NCBI RefSeq assembly: GCF_029212645.1
Contig: NZ_JARGND010000009.1
Span: 1-64,000 of the forward strand
Direction: 5' to 3'
DNA length: 64,000 nucleotides
DNA from: Vannielia sp.
Lineage (GTDB): Bacteria > Pseudomonadota > Alphaproteobacteria > Rhodobacterales > Rhodobacteraceae
The number at the start of each line of letters is the position of its first letter. Within the stretch, counting starts at the first letter, position 1. Positions 43,759 to 54,272 of the stretch are shown here, piece by piece. Both the position numbers and the translations under genes were made by a program. The notes beneath the pieces were generated by a model. That model was given only the letters and a program-made list of their open reading frames with translations, was not told where the DNA came from and did no database searches.

Positions 43759-44489
43759 TTCTTTCGTCCTACGCGGGGGATATTGGTGGGGGATATCCCT
43801 TTGATTTCATAATGCGTTTCCGGGTGAGGTGGATGGCCCTCGGTGCGTTTCCACCATTTTGAAGCGCCTTCTTTCAGCCACCACGGCAGGGTGCCGAGGA
43901 TGCCAACAGCAAAGCCGCCGACATGCGCCCAATAGGCCACGCCCGCGCTTTCGCTGGCGGTGGACGCGCCGTTCCAGAGCTGGATTCCAAACCACGCCAC
44001 CAGCACAATCCAGGCCGGGATCGGGCGGACCACGATGAAGAAGAACACATCAACCCTGGCGCGCGGGTAGAGCAGCAGGTAGCCCCCCATCACCCCGGCA
44101 ATCGCGCCTGAGGCCCCAACCAGCGGCACCCCGCTGTTCGGATTGGTCCAGACGTGCAGCAGCGTGGCCGCGACACCGCTGGCGAGGTAGAAGAGCAGGT
44201 AGGGAATATGCCCCATCTCATCTTCCATATTGTCGCCGAACACCCACAAAAACAGCATGTTACCTGTAAGGTGCATGAAGCTGCCATGGAGGAAAAGCGA
44301 GGTGATATAATCGCTCGGATCGGCATAGGCGGGGACCACGCCCCACTCGCGATAGAAAAACCCCAGCCGGATATCGTTGACCGAAATCGGCAGGGTGATC
44401 AGCAGGAAGACGCCCACATTTATCACCACCAAAGCGAGGGTGATGTAGGGGATCCGGCGGGAGGGGTTGTGGTCACGGATTGGGAACAT
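43755..44489 (-). CDS. rhomboid family intramembrane serine protease
   Basis: FLHGSFMHLTGNMLFLWVFGDNMEDEMGH; GASGAIAGVMGGYLLLYPRARV; YWAHVGGFAVGI. Confidence 0.92.
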   Translation of the reverse strand: MFPIRDHNPSRRIPYITLALVVINVGVFLLITLPISVNDIRLGFFYREWGVVPAYADPSDYITSLFLHGSFMHLTGNMLFLWVFGDNMEDEMGHIPYLLFYLASGVAATLLHVWTNPNSGVPLVGASGAIAGVMGGYLLLYPRARVDVFFFIVVRPIPAWIVLVAWFGIQLWNGASTASESAGVAYWAHVGGFAVGILGTLPWWLKEGASKWWKRTEGHPPHPETHYEIKGISPTNIPRVGRKK

Positions 44490-44585
44490 GGCGCAGGGTT
44501 GCCTGTGAGGGGCAGGATGGTCAAGCCGCGGTTCACATTTGCGGGAGGGGGTGGCCGGGGTTGGGAGTTGCGAGGAGGTTGAGAC

Positions 44586-44798
44586 ATGTGGGTTTTGGCT
44601 CAAATAGTCCCGACATCCGGTCCTTTTTTGGGGGCCATGATGGCGGCAGAGGAGACGTGCAAGTATCTGTTAAGTGATGATGATTTGAAAAGATCAGCGG
44701 TTCTGGAGACTTTAGACAATGAGATTTGGAAAAGGGCCTCGGTGGCGCGGACGCGGGTGCTATTGGATTTGGGAATGGAGCGGCGCGATGGCGTGTGA
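44586..44798 (+). CDS. small hypothetical protein
   Basis: 70-aa ORF preceded by AGGAGG-TTGAGAC-ATG; no family recognised. Confidence 0.4.
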   Translation: MWVLAQIVPTSGPFLGAMMAAEETCKYLLSDDDLKRSAVLETLDNEIWKRASVARTRVLLDLGMERRDGV

Positions 44799-45132
44799 TG
44801 CGCTTATTACCTATTGCCCAAGCTGCGCCGTTGGGGAGACCAGTGCGCCTTCGTTCGCTCCGCGCCGCATGATTGCTCATTAAATATCAATGAGTTGGGT
44901 GAGGAGACGGCCAAAGAGTCCGTGCATTTTGCCGCTCAGGCGGGCCGCGCGTTGGCGTTGATTGGCTGGATCGCAAGCTCGAAGCCCGCGTGCAACTTGA
45001 GGGCGCGCGCACGCTCAACCCGTGGCTCCCGAGGCGCGGGTGGATGCCGATGTTGGGCGGTGAGCGCCTCTAAGGGCGCTGCGGTAGGGTTTGGCGGTTA
45101 ACCCTTAAAAGCAACGGGACACACCCGATGCA

Positions 45133-45154
45133 CAAGCGATGCACATCCCATGCA
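45133..45154. repeat. copy 2 of the 22-nt GATGCACA motif repeat
   Basis: CAAGCGATGCACATCCCATGCA; 21/22 match to 34188-34209. Confidence 0.7.
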
Positions 45155-45299
45155 GATGCGCTTTTGGGCGGACGCCGTTAAACAATACGCCGTGCGCCCG
45201 GTTTACCGACGGTTCAGCCCATGAAACGGCCAGCCGCATGATGTGAGGGATTGAACATCGGTGCGGCGGGCGGGTAGAGCGTGTATGGCAGCGCCAGAT

Positions 45300-45386
45300 G
45301 CGGGCGTGATGGAATGGTAGACATACCAGACTTAAAATCTGAGGGGGCGTAGCCCCGTGTGGGTTCGAGTCCCACCGCCCGCACCA
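45300..45386 (+). tRNA. tRNA-Leu (anticodon UAA), CCA encoded
   Basis: GCGGGCG acceptor pairs with CGCCCGC-A-CCA; anticodon arm CAGACTTAAAATCTG; long variable arm; T arm GGGTTCGAGTCCC. Confidence 0.95.
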
Positions 45387-46053
45387 TCTGACTTTCGGAT
45401 GTGGACAGAAACTGTAAGGCCTTGATCGGTAAGGTGGTTTCTGCGGTTCGAAGTCCGGTTTCGCGCGATACGTTCAGAGGCGCTGCAAAGGCCAGCCGTA
45501 GCACGGTTCTCTTGAGCTCGTAGGAACCCTTTTTCCAGATTCTCCAAGGGCTTGCGAGAAACGTCATGGAAAGTTCGAACATCTTGTCGAAGTTTCCCTC
45601 CGGAATGCTCCTACAAGCCATTTTCTCCTTCAAAAAGGCGGTTTCAGAGTGCAATTCCGCGATCCTCGTTTCGTAGGCTTTAGCGGTCTCGTCATTTTGA
45701 GTTCGAGCAGCCCGGTCGATCAACGAACTGACCTCGGTGTCAATTTGCCGTAGCCGGGTGCTATGCCGCGAAGGTTCTTCTTTGGAGTTCGAACGATAAC
45801 GATCCCATGCATCGCGAAACATCAACCCAGCAAGTTCGAACGTCTTGGCCGTTGGCGTGAGACCCTTCAAGACGTGCTCGAACTCAGTCTCCAGCTTGTC
45901 CCGTGCGATGGATTTGCCCCGCTGACTGCAGCCTTTGTGGTGGCAAAGGTAGTAAGGATATCGCTTCCCTGTTCCGCTTTTGACCAACAGGAGGTCAGAC
46001 TATACCCCCATTCACAGCACGTCAGAAACCCGATGAGCCAGACCCTCTCTTAG
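45387..46053 (-). pseudogene. decayed large serine recombinase (C-terminal region), frameshifted, ending at tRNA-Leu
   Basis: SGTGKRYPYYLCHHKGCSQRGKSIARDKLETEFEHVLKGLTPTAKTFELAGLMFRDAWDRYR preceded in another frame by GFLTCCEWGYSLTSCWSK (zinc-ribbon region). Confidence 0.7.
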
Positions 46054-46603
46054 ATCGGGCAGCCATCTGTCCCAAATACCCTGACGACGGACATGGTGGG
46101 GAAAGTGCTCCGTTCAGCCATCGCGCTCGCCGCGACAATGATCTTTTGGATATGAGTCAAGAGCCTAGCCCTGCCCCTCCAATCCATCATGGGGACGATG
46201 GAAAGCTTAGCACGTTGGTCCATTTGCATCTTTAGACCATTCCAACCGTTGCGGTGCAAAGCTGCTGAGCAGGAGTACGCCCCAGCATTCCCGAATTTGC
46301 GCCATTTTCGACGCCCTATTGCACGCGATAAGACCCGTAAAAGCAGGCAACCCGCCAGCAGAAGGGACCGCGAAGCAACTGCTCCTTTTCACGCGGACGG
46401 CCACGGCACGACCTTCGCTGCGCCCCACTGCAACGCGTGGCTGCTGCTCCAGCGTATGGCCACAGCCCCGCAAATTTAGACAGTGATCTCGGTGAGATTT
46501 TTCGGCCGTGGGTAGTTTCCCGAAAAGATCGGGCGACTTTTTTCTCGCATGTTAAAGTTTTTCGCCGTATCTTACGCAAATACCTTGAGGGAGGAAAAAA
46601 GTG

Positions 46604-47662
46604 ATGGGTGCAGATAAGGATCGCGACCAAAAGCGGCGCATTGATACCATGGAAGAACTGGCGGTGGCGATAGGCGTTTCACGCCCAACGCTGTCACGCT
46701 ACTTTCAGGACCCTGAACGCGTGAGCCGCACCTCACGAGAGCGAATTGCGCAGGGGTTGGAGCGGGTTGAATATGTGCCGAACTTCTTCGCCACCCGCCT
46801 GAACCGCAAGTCGACAGGGATTATCGGGGTGGTCATTCCGTACCTCAATGACCTGTTCTTTACCAAGCTTCTGGAGGCGATCGAACGCGCGGCAATGGCC
46901 GAGGGTTACACGGTGATCACCCAGTGCTCCCACTCCGACCCGCTCATCGAAGCACGGGCGGCGGAGACCTTCATGTCGATGAGCGTGGACGGCGCATTGG
47001 TTGCCCCCCTTGGCAACCAGAGCGATATGAAAGCCCATGAGCGGCTGCGTTCGCGGCTTCCCTGTGTGCTTGTGGACTCACGCCCGAAAAGCATGCCAAA
47101 CGTAGATTTTGTTGGCTCAAATCACGTTCAGAGCACCGGCCTTGCAACCGAGTATCTATGCCGCGTGGGCACGCCTCCGATTTTTCTGGCTATGCCGCGC
47201 GTCAACTTTAACGCGATGGAACGTGAGCTTGCTTATATCGCGAAGATGGAAGAGCTGGGGCATGAGCCACATATCATCGGCACCGAGGTGCTCAATGACG
47301 ATGGGCTGTTTGAAGCGCATGGCCGGGCGGTGCTGGACCGGGAGTTTGCGGCGGGCCGCCTGCTTGAAAGCTCGGTGCTTTGCGCCAACGACCGCGTGGC
47401 CATCGGCGCGCTGCGCGCGGCGGCCTCGCACGGGCTGGAGCCGGGCGCCAAACGCCAGGGCGGATTGCGAATCATGGGGCATGACGATTACCCGCTTTGC
47501 CCCTTCGCGGTGCCCAGCCTGACCACCGTTGCGCAGGATGTGGAGGCCATCGGGCGCGCCTCGGTCTCGCGCTTAGTGAAAACGATACAAGCGCAAAAAA
47601 ATCAGGATGAACAGATTGTTAAGCTCTTTGACGGCGAGCTGAAAGTGCGGGACTCTGCCTGA
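46604..47662 (+). CDS. LacI-family transcriptional regulator
   Basis: MEELAVAIGVSRPTLSRYFQDPERVSRTSRERI; periplasmic-binding-like C-terminal domain; GGGAGGA upstream. Confidence 0.9.
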   Translation: MGADKDRDQKRRIDTMEELAVAIGVSRPTLSRYFQDPERVSRTSRERIAQGLERVEYVPNFFATRLNRKSTGIIGVVIPYLNDLFFTKLLEAIERAAMAEGYTVITQCSHSDPLIEARAAETFMSMSVDGALVAPLGNQSDMKAHERLRSRLPCVLVDSRPKSMPNVDFVGSNHVQSTGLATEYLCRVGTPPIFLAMPRVNFNAMERELAYIAKMEELGHEPHIIGTEVLNDDGLFEAHGRAVLDREFAAGRLLESSVLCANDRVAIGALRAAASHGLEPGAKRQGGLRIMGHDDYPLCPFAVPSLTTVAQDVEAIGRASVSRLVKTIQAQKNQDEQIVKLFDGELKVRDSA

Positions 47663-47766
47663 AATATTAGCTTTTCCATGCGTAAGCCATGCGCCCAACG
47701 CAATTCGGGATTGACGGGTGCACAGTGCAGGGGGTATTACTGAACGCATGTAAAAGGGAGGACATC

Positions 47767-49086
47767 ATGTCTATCAAACGATCACTTCTGGCTTCCGCCG
47801 TTGGCCTTGGCCTCACTGCTGGCATCGCATCGGCTGAGGGCCACGCCACGACCATCACCATCGCGACCGTGAACAACGGCGACATGGTGCGCATGCAGGG
47901 GCTGACCGACGACTTCAACGCCAAGCACCCCGACATCACCGTTGAGTGGGTTACTCTGGAAGAGAACGTTCTGCGCCAGAACGTCACCACCGACATCTCC
48001 ACCGGCGGCGGCGCATATGACGTGATGACCATTGGCACCTACGAGGTTCCGATCTGGGGCAACAACGGTTGGCTCGTGTCGCTGAACGAAGGCATGGCCG
48101 ACGACTGGAACGCCGATGACCTGCTGCCCGCCATCGCTGGCGGCCTCACCATCGACGGCGAGCTTTACGCGGCACCCTTCTACGGTGAATCCTCGATGGT
48201 GATGTATCGCACCGACCTGATGGAAAAAGCGGGCCTTGAAATGCCGGACGCCCCCACCTGGGACTTTATCCGCGAAGCGGCCGCCGCCATGACCGACCGT
48301 GAAAACGAGATCAACGGCATCTGCGCACGCGGCAAGGCGGGCTGGGGCGAGAACATGGCCTTCCTGACGGCGATGTCCAACTCGTTTGGCGCGCGCTGGT
48401 TTGACGAAGACTGGGCCCCGCAGTTTGACACGGAAGCCTGGGCCAACACGCTCAACTTTTATCTCGACATGATGAACGAGTCTGGCCCGAACGGCGCGGC
48501 CAACAACGGCTTTAACGAGAACCTGACACTGTTCCAACAGGGCAAGTGCGGCATGTGGATCGACGCCACCGTTGCAGCATCCTTCGTGACCGGTGCAGAC
48601 TCCACCGTGGCTGACAAGGTTGGCTTTGCACTGGCCCCCGACACCGGCCTTGGCAAGCGTGGCAACTGGCTCTGGGCATGGTCGCTGGCCATCCCAACAT
48701 CGTCCGAAAAGCAGGACGCCGCAAAAACCTTCATCAGCTGGGCCACAAGCCAGGCCTATGCCGAGTTGGTTGCAGGCAAAGAGGGCTGGGCAAGTGTTCC
48801 TCCCGGAACCCGCACCTCGCTTTACGAGAACCAGAACTACCTGGACGCCGCACCCTTCGCGAAGATGACGCTGGACAGCATCAACTCCGCTGACCCGACC
48901 AACCCAACGGTTGATCCGGTTCCCTATACCGGCGTTCAGTTTGTTGCGATCCCCGAGTTTGCCGGTATCGCGAACCAGGTTGGCCAGCAGTTCTCCAACG
49001 CTCTGGCGGGCAACCAATCTGCCGAAGAAGCCCTTGCTGCGGCGCAAGAGCTGACCCTCGAAGAAATGGAAGCCGCAGGCTACTGA
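47767..49086 (+). CDS. smoE: polyol (sorbitol/mannitol) ABC transporter substrate-binding protein
   Basis: MSIKRSLLASAVGLGLTAGIASAEGHATTITIATVNNGDMVRMQGLTDDFNAKHPDITVEWVTLEENVLRQNVTTDIS. Confidence 0.88.
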   Translation: MSIKRSLLASAVGLGLTAGIASAEGHATTITIATVNNGDMVRMQGLTDDFNAKHPDITVEWVTLEENVLRQNVTTDISTGGGAYDVMTIGTYEVPIWGNNGWLVSLNEGMADDWNADDLLPAIAGGLTIDGELYAAPFYGESSMVMYRTDLMEKAGLEMPDAPTWDFIREAAAAMTDRENEINGICARGKAGWGENMAFLTAMSNSFGARWFDEDWAPQFDTEAWANTLNFYLDMMNESGPNGAANNGFNENLTLFQQGKCGMWIDATVAASFVTGADSTVADKVGFALAPDTGLGKRGNWLWAWSLAIPTSSEKQDAAKTFISWATSQAYAELVAGKEGWASVPPGTRTSLYENQNYLDAAPFAKMTLDSINSADPTNPTVDPVPYTGVQFVAIPEFAGIANQVGQQFSNALAGNQSAEEALAAAQELTLEEMEAAGY

Positions 49087-49103
49087 TCAGCCCGGCACTC
49101 CCC

Positions 49104-49132
49104 GCAAGCGGCGCGCTTCCCGCGCCGCTTGC
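49104..49132. other. strong intercistronic stem-loop
   Basis: GCAAGCGGCGCG-cttcc-CGCGCCGCTTGC, 12-bp perfect arms just after smoE. Confidence 0.75.
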
Positions 49133-49251
49133 ACCACCGCCCCTCAAGAGATCTGCCAGGATTTTCGACCGGAGTTTTCGAAAACCGTGCTAGGGTTTTG
49201 GTAAGCCTCGGCCTCATCTTTGGCCTTAACCTTCAAGTCAGGAGCGTTGTT

Positions 49252-50118
49252 ATGGCGACAGCACACTCAAAATCCGCTGCCAGAATCATGATCGCACCGG
49301 CTGTCATTGCCCTGCTGGTCTGGATGCTGGTCCCGCTTTGCATGACGCTGTATTTCTCCTTTGCGGACTACAGGCCAATGCGCGGCGTGTTCGATGCGTG
49401 GATCGGTTTTGGCAACTATGCCTCTTTCCTCACATCCTCTTCGTTCATGAGTTCGTTGATCACCACGTTCTGGATGGTTGGCGGGATCCTGTCGATCACC
49501 ATCGTGGGCGGGGTGCTGATGGCGCTGCTGCTGGACAAGCCGATGTTTGGCCAAGGGGTTGTGCGTATCCTGGTGATTGCGCCGTTCTTCGTGATGCCAA
49601 CAGTGTCGGCGCTGGTGTGGAAGAACATGTTCTTCAACGTTGATAACGGCCTTTTCTCTTACCTTTACAAGTTCTTGGGGATGCAGCCTTTTGACTTTCT
49701 CAGTCAGGCCCCGCTGTTCTCGATCGTGATCATTGTGGCCTGGCAATGGCTGCCCTTCGCCACGCTGATCCTGCTCACCTCGGTGCAGTCGCTCGACAGT
49801 GAGCAGCTTGAAGCCGCCGAGATTGATGGCGCCCCTGCCCTTTCGCGGTTCCGTTTCATCATCCTGCCGCACCTGAGCCGGGCAATCACCGTTGTGATCC
49901 TGATCCAGACGATCTTTTTGCTGTCGATCTTCGCTGAAATCTTTGTCACCACCAACGGCGCTTTCGGCACCCGCACCCTGACCTACCTTGTTTACCAGCG
50001 TGTGCTGGAAAGCCAGAACATCGGTCTGGGCTCCGCTGGCGGTATCGTTGCTGTCATCCTTGCCAACATCGTCGCGATCTTCCTGATGCGGATCGTCGGC
50101 AAGAACCTCGACAACTAA
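49252..50118 (+). CDS. smoF: polyol ABC transporter permease
   Basis: Binding-protein-dependent permease motif EAAEIDGAPALSRFRFIILP. Confidence 0.88.
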   Translation: MATAHSKSAARIMIAPAVIALLVWMLVPLCMTLYFSFADYRPMRGVFDAWIGFGNYASFLTSSSFMSSLITTFWMVGGILSITIVGGVLMALLLDKPMFGQGVVRILVIAPFFVMPTVSALVWKNMFFNVDNGLFSYLYKFLGMQPFDFLSQAPLFSIVIIVAWQWLPFATLILLTSVQSLDSEQLEAAEIDGAPALSRFRFIILPHLSRAITVVILIQTIFLLSIFAEIFVTTNGAFGTRTLTYLVYQRVLESQNIGLGSAGGIVAVILANIVAIFLMRIVGKNLDN

Positions 50119-50133
50119 GGGGGAGGAAAACCT

Positions 50134-50964
50134 ATGGCCCGTGCTGTAACAACCCAGAAAAAGATCATGTGGACCGCCCTCGCCTGGGCATTCGGCCTGC
50201 TCATGTTCTTTCCGATCCTGTGGACGTTTCTGACGTCTTTCAAAACCGAAGCCGCGGCGATTGCCGATCCGCCGGTGTGGTTCCTGTTTGACTGGACGAC
50301 CGAGAATTACGCCGCCGTTCAGCAACGCTCGAACTATCCGTTGGCGCTGATGAACTCGATCATCATCGCGGTCGGCTCGACCATTCTCGGCATCCTGCTT
50401 GCCGTTCCCGCCGCCTGGGCCATGGCCTTTGTGCCCGGCAAGAGAACCAAGGACGTGCTGTTGTGGATGCTCTCCACCAAGATGCTGCCTGCGGTTGGGG
50501 TGCTTTATCCGCTGGTGCTTCTGGCCAAGTGGCTGGGCGTGATGGACAGCCGCATTTTGCTGATCGTGGTCTTGATGCTGATCAACCTACCGATCATCGT
50601 CTGGATGCTTTACACTTATTTCCGCGAAATTCCGGGCGAAATCCTTGAAGCCTCGCGGATGGATGGGGCCAGCCTGAAATCGGAGATCCTTTATGTGCTC
50701 ACGCCGATGGCGGTGCCGGGGATTGCCTCAACCGTGCTGCTCAACATCATCCTGGCCTGGAACGAGGCGTTCTGGACCATCCTGCTGACCACCGTGGATG
50801 CGGCGCCGTTGACGAAGTTCATCGCCGGTTTCTCCGCCCCGGAGGGTTTGTTTTACGCAAAGCTATCGGCCGCTTCGATGCTGGCTATCGCGCCAATCCT
50901 GATCATGGGTTGGTTCTCACAGAAACAGCTCGTTCGGGGCCTCACATTCGGAGCGGTTAAATAA
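50134..50964 (+). CDS. smoG: polyol ABC transporter permease
   Basis: [28 protein letters not shown] motif. Confidence 0.88.
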   Translation: MARAVTTQKKIMWTALAWAFGLLMFFPILWTFLTSFKTEAAAIADPPVWFLFDWTTENYAAVQQRSNYPLALMNSIIIAVGSTILGILLAVPAAWAMAFVPGKRTKDVLLWMLSTKMLPAVGVLYPLVLLAKWLGVMDSRILLIVVLMLINLPIIVWMLYTYFREIPGEILEASRMDGASLKSEILYVLTPMAVPGIASTVLLNIILAWNEAFWTILLTTVDAAPLTKFIAGFSAPEGLFYAKLSAASMLAIAPILIMGWFSQKQLVRGLTFGAVK

Positions 50965-51968
50965 TGGGTAACATTAACCTCAAGCAAGTCACCAAAAGCT
51001 TTGGCGATGTCCAAGTCATTCCGCCGCTCGATCTTGAGATCAATGAAGGAGAGTTCGTGGTGTTTGTTGGCCCGTCGGGCTGCGGCAAATCTACCCTGCT
51101 GCGCCTGATTGCGGGGCTGGAAGACACGACTTCCGGCCATATCCAGATTGACGGCACCGATGCAACCTCGCTGCCACCGGCCAAACGCGGCCTTGCGATG
51201 GTGTTCCAGTCTTACGCGCTTTACCCGCATATGACGGTGCGCAAGAACATCGCCTTCCCGATGAAGATGGCGGGGCTGGATCAGGCGACCCAGGATGCCA
51301 AGATCGAGGCCGCCGCCAAGGCGCTGAACCTGACCGACTACCTCGATCGCCGCCCCGGCCAGCTTTCGGGCGGGCAGCGCCAGCGGGTTGCGATTGGCCG
51401 GGCCATTGTGCGCGAGCCTGCGGCCTTCCTCTTTGACGAGCCGCTCTCGAACCTTGATGCCGCCCTGCGGGTTGGCATGCGCCTTGAAATCAGCGAGCTG
51501 CATGAAAAGCTCAAGACAACCATGATCTACGTGACCCACGATCAGGTGGAAGCGATGACCATGGCCGACAAGATCGTGGTGCTGCAAGCCGGGGTGATCG
51601 AGCAGGTTGGCTCACCGCTTGAGCTTTATCACGAGCCGCGCAACAAGTTCGTGGCAGGCTTCATCGGCTCGCCCAAGATGAACCAGATCGACGGCCCCGA
51701 GGCGCAAAAGCACGGCGCGACAACCATTGGCATTCGCCCCGAGCATATGACGGTGTCCAAGACCGAAGGCCTGTGGAAGGGCACCGTGGGCGTGGCCGAG
51801 CATCTTGGCTCCGATACCTTCATCCACGTCCATGAGACGGGCCTGATGGACATGATGACCGTGCGCATCACCGGTGACATTGAAGCCCGCCACGGCGACA
51901 CGATCTACCTGTCGCCCCAGATGGACCAGCTGCACCGTTTCGATGCGCAAGGCCTGCGCATCGCATGA
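50964..51968 (+). CDS. smoK: polyol ABC transporter ATP-binding protein
   Basis: [58 protein letters not shown]. Confidence 0.9.
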   Translation: MGNINLKQVTKSFGDVQVIPPLDLEINEGEFVVFVGPSGCGKSTLLRLIAGLEDTTSGHIQIDGTDATSLPPAKRGLAMVFQSYALYPHMTVRKNIAFPMKMAGLDQATQDAKIEAAAKALNLTDYLDRRPGQLSGGQRQRVAIGRAIVREPAAFLFDEPLSNLDAALRVGMRLEISELHEKLKTTMIYVTHDQVEAMTMADKIVVLQAGVIEQVGSPLELYHEPRNKFVAGFIGSPKMNQIDGPEAQKHGATTIGIRPEHMTVSKTEGLWKGTVGVAEHLGSDTFIHVHETGLMDMMTVRITGDIEARHGDTIYLSPQMDQLHRFDAQGLRIA

Positions 51969-52738
51969 AACGCCTCAACGGCAAATCGGCCCTGATAACG
52001 GGAGCCGCGCGCGGCATAGGGCGCGGCTTTGCAGAGGCCTACATCAAAGAAGGCGCGACCGTTGCGATTGGCGATATCAACCATGAAGCGGCGGAGCAAA
52101 CCGCGGCAGAAATTGGCGGGGGCGCTTATGCGGTGCATATGGATGTCACCGAGCAAGCCAGCATTGACGAGGCGATTTCCAGGGTCGTCGCCCAGGCTGG
52201 CAAGCTTGATATCCTGATCAACAACGCGGCCCTCTTTGACGCCGCCGAAACGGTCGACATTACCCGCGAGGGCTTTGAAAGGCTCTATGCGGTGAATGTG
52301 GCTGGCACGCTGTTTACCATGCAGGCGGCGGCAAAACAGATGATCGCGCAGGGCCACGGCGGCAAGATCATCAACATGGCGTCACAGGCCGGGCGGCGGG
52401 GCGAAAGCCTTGTGCTGGTTTACTGCTCAACCAAGGCGGCGGTGATCTCGATGACCCAATCCGCCGGGCTGAACCTGATCCAGCATGGCATCAACGTGAA
52501 TGCGATCGCGCCGGGTGTGGTGGACGGGACGCATTGGGAGCATGTCGATGCGATGTTTGCCAAGCTTGAGGGCAAGCCGATTGGCCAGAAAAAAGCAGAG
52601 GTTGCGGCCTCGGTTCCGGCCGGGCGCTTTGCCGTCCCCGGCGACCTCACCGGCATGGCGATTTTCCTCGCCTCGCCTGAGTCTGATTACATCCTGTCGC
52701 AAACCTACAATGTTGACGGCGGGCAATGGATGAGCTGA
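51965..52738 (+). CDS. smoS: SDR sorbitol (L-iditol) 2-dehydrogenase
   Basis: [59 protein letters not shown]. Confidence 0.87.
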   Translation: MKRLNGKSALITGAARGIGRGFAEAYIKEGATVAIGDINHEAAEQTAAEIGGGAYAVHMDVTEQASIDEAISRVVAQAGKLDILINNAALFDAAETVDITREGFERLYAVNVAGTLFTMQAAAKQMIAQGHGGKIINMASQAGRRGESLVLVYCSTKAAVISMTQSAGLNLIQHGINVNAIAPGVVDGTHWEHVDAMFAKLEGKPIGQKKAEVAASVPAGRFAVPGDLTGMAIFLASPESDYILSQTYNVDGGQWMS

Positions 52739-54201
52739 TGGACCTGAACCTCGAAAACCTGAACAACCTGCCCGAGGGGGTGCGCGGCCCGTCCTATGAG
52801 CGCGCCGATCTGTCGGCCGGGATCGTGCATATCGGCCTTGGCAATTTTCACCGGGCGCATCAGGCGTGGTATCTTCACCGGCTGATGGATCAAGGGCTGG
52901 CCCATGACTGGGCCATTCTGGGGGCGGGTGTGCGCCCGGCCGATGCCGCCCAGCGCGAGCGGATGCTGGTGCAGGATTGCCTGACGACCCTCATTGAGCT
53001 TGATCCTTCGGGCAAATCCGCCGAGGTCACGGGCGGGATGATTGGCTTTATTCCGGTGGCGGCAGACAACGCGCCGCTGATCGCTCAAATGGCCGCGCCT
53101 GCCATTCGCATCGTCGCGCTCACGGTGACCGAGGGGGGCTACTACGTGGCCGCCGACGGCAGCTTTGATGCACAAAACGCCGATATCCAGCACGATGCCG
53201 CGCATCCCGACGCGCCCAAAACCGCCTTTGGCGCGATGATTGCCGCGCTCAAGGCGCGCCGCGCAAACGGGGCCGGGCCGTTTACCTGCCAAAGCTGCGA
53301 CAACCTTCAGGGCAATGGCGATATCCTGCGCCAAACCGTGCTGGGGCTGGCCCAACTGTCAGACCCTGATCTTGCCGACTGGATCGACCAGAACGTGACC
53401 TTCCCCAATGCCATGGTGGATTGCATCGTTCCGGCCACCGGCCCCAAGGAGCTGGCGCTGGTCAAGACCTTTGGCATCAGGGATGCCGCGCCCGTCACCC
53501 ATGAGAACTTTCGCCAATGGGTGATCGAAGACAACTTTTGCGCCGGTCGCCCGGAGTGGGACAAGGTTGGCGCCACCTTCACCGACAATGTGCACGACTA
53601 TGAGGCGATGAAGCTGCGCCAGCTCAACGCTGGCCACCAGATCATTGCCACGCCGGGTGAGTTGCTGTCGGTCGCCACGATTGCCGGCGCCATGGCCACC
53701 CCGCTGATCCAGGGCCTGTTTCGCAAGATCGAAACCGAAGAGATCGTGCCGCATGTCACCGCCGTGCCGGGGATGACGCCGCTGGCCTATGTTGATCTGA
53801 TCGAGCGGCGCTTTGCCAACCCCGAGATCCACGACACCACCCGCCGCGTGGCCTTTGATGGCTCGTCGCGCCACACGGGCTTTTTGCACCCGATCATCCG
53901 CGATGCCCTCGCCGCTGGCACCCCGATGGAAGGCCTGGCCCTGGTCGAGGCACTTTGGGCGCGGATGTGCTTTGGCACACGCGAAGACGGCAGCCTGATC
54001 GAGCCGAACGACCCTGTTTGGGACAGGCTGAACAAAGCGGCCACCGATGCAAAAGACGCGCCCGAAGCCTGGATCGCACAGCGCAATATCTACGGTGATC
54101 TTGGCGACGATCCGCGCTTTGCCGCAAGCTTTACAGAGTGGCTCCGCCTGATCTGGAGCGACGGCACAGAAGCCGCTTTGCGCCGCTATCTCGACAGCTA
54201 A
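52738..54201 (+). CDS. mtlK: mannitol 2-dehydrogenase
   Basis: IVHIGLGNFHRAHQAWYLHRLMDQG; FPNAMVDCIVPAT; KLRQLNAGHQIIA; TGATG overlap with smoS. Confidence 0.92.
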   Translation: MDLNLENLNNLPEGVRGPSYERADLSAGIVHIGLGNFHRAHQAWYLHRLMDQGLAHDWAILGAGVRPADAAQRERMLVQDCLTTLIELDPSGKSAEVTGGMIGFIPVAADNAPLIAQMAAPAIRIVALTVTEGGYYVAADGSFDAQNADIQHDAAHPDAPKTAFGAMIAALKARRANGAGPFTCQSCDNLQGNGDILRQTVLGLAQLSDPDLADWIDQNVTFPNAMVDCIVPATGPKELALVKTFGIRDAAPVTHENFRQWVIEDNFCAGRPEWDKVGATFTDNVHDYEAMKLRQLNAGHQIIATPGELLSVATIAGAMATPLIQGLFRKIETEEIVPHVTAVPGMTPLAYVDLIERRFANPEIHDTTRRVAFDGSSRHTGFLHPIIRDALAAGTPMEGLALVEALWARMCFGTREDGSLIEPNDPVWDRLNKAATDAKDAPEAWIAQRNIYGDLGDDPRFAASFTEWLRLIWSDGTEAALRRYLDS

Positions 54202-54237
54202 GGGAAGGCGGGGTAAGTCAAGCGGGGTAAGGCAAGC

Positions 54238-54261
54238 GGGGCCGCGCGGTTTTGCGGCCCC
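54238..54261. terminator. terminator between convergent mtlK and dipeptide ABC operon
   Basis: GGGGCCGC-gcggtttt-GCGGCCCC. Confidence 0.6.
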
Positions 54262-54272
54262 CTGCCGGTTTT

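Noticed and set aside
34188-45154. Genomic island bounded by the two GATGCACA motif copies
   Set aside because: The interval contains core genes (metF, LysR, suhB-like, GFA, rhomboid), so the copies are unlikely to be island ends
45214-45390. Peptide MVRAVGLEPTRGYAPSDFKSGMSTIPSRPH as a protein domain
   Set aside because: It is the antisense translation of tRNA-Leu, a known annotation artefact, not a real domain
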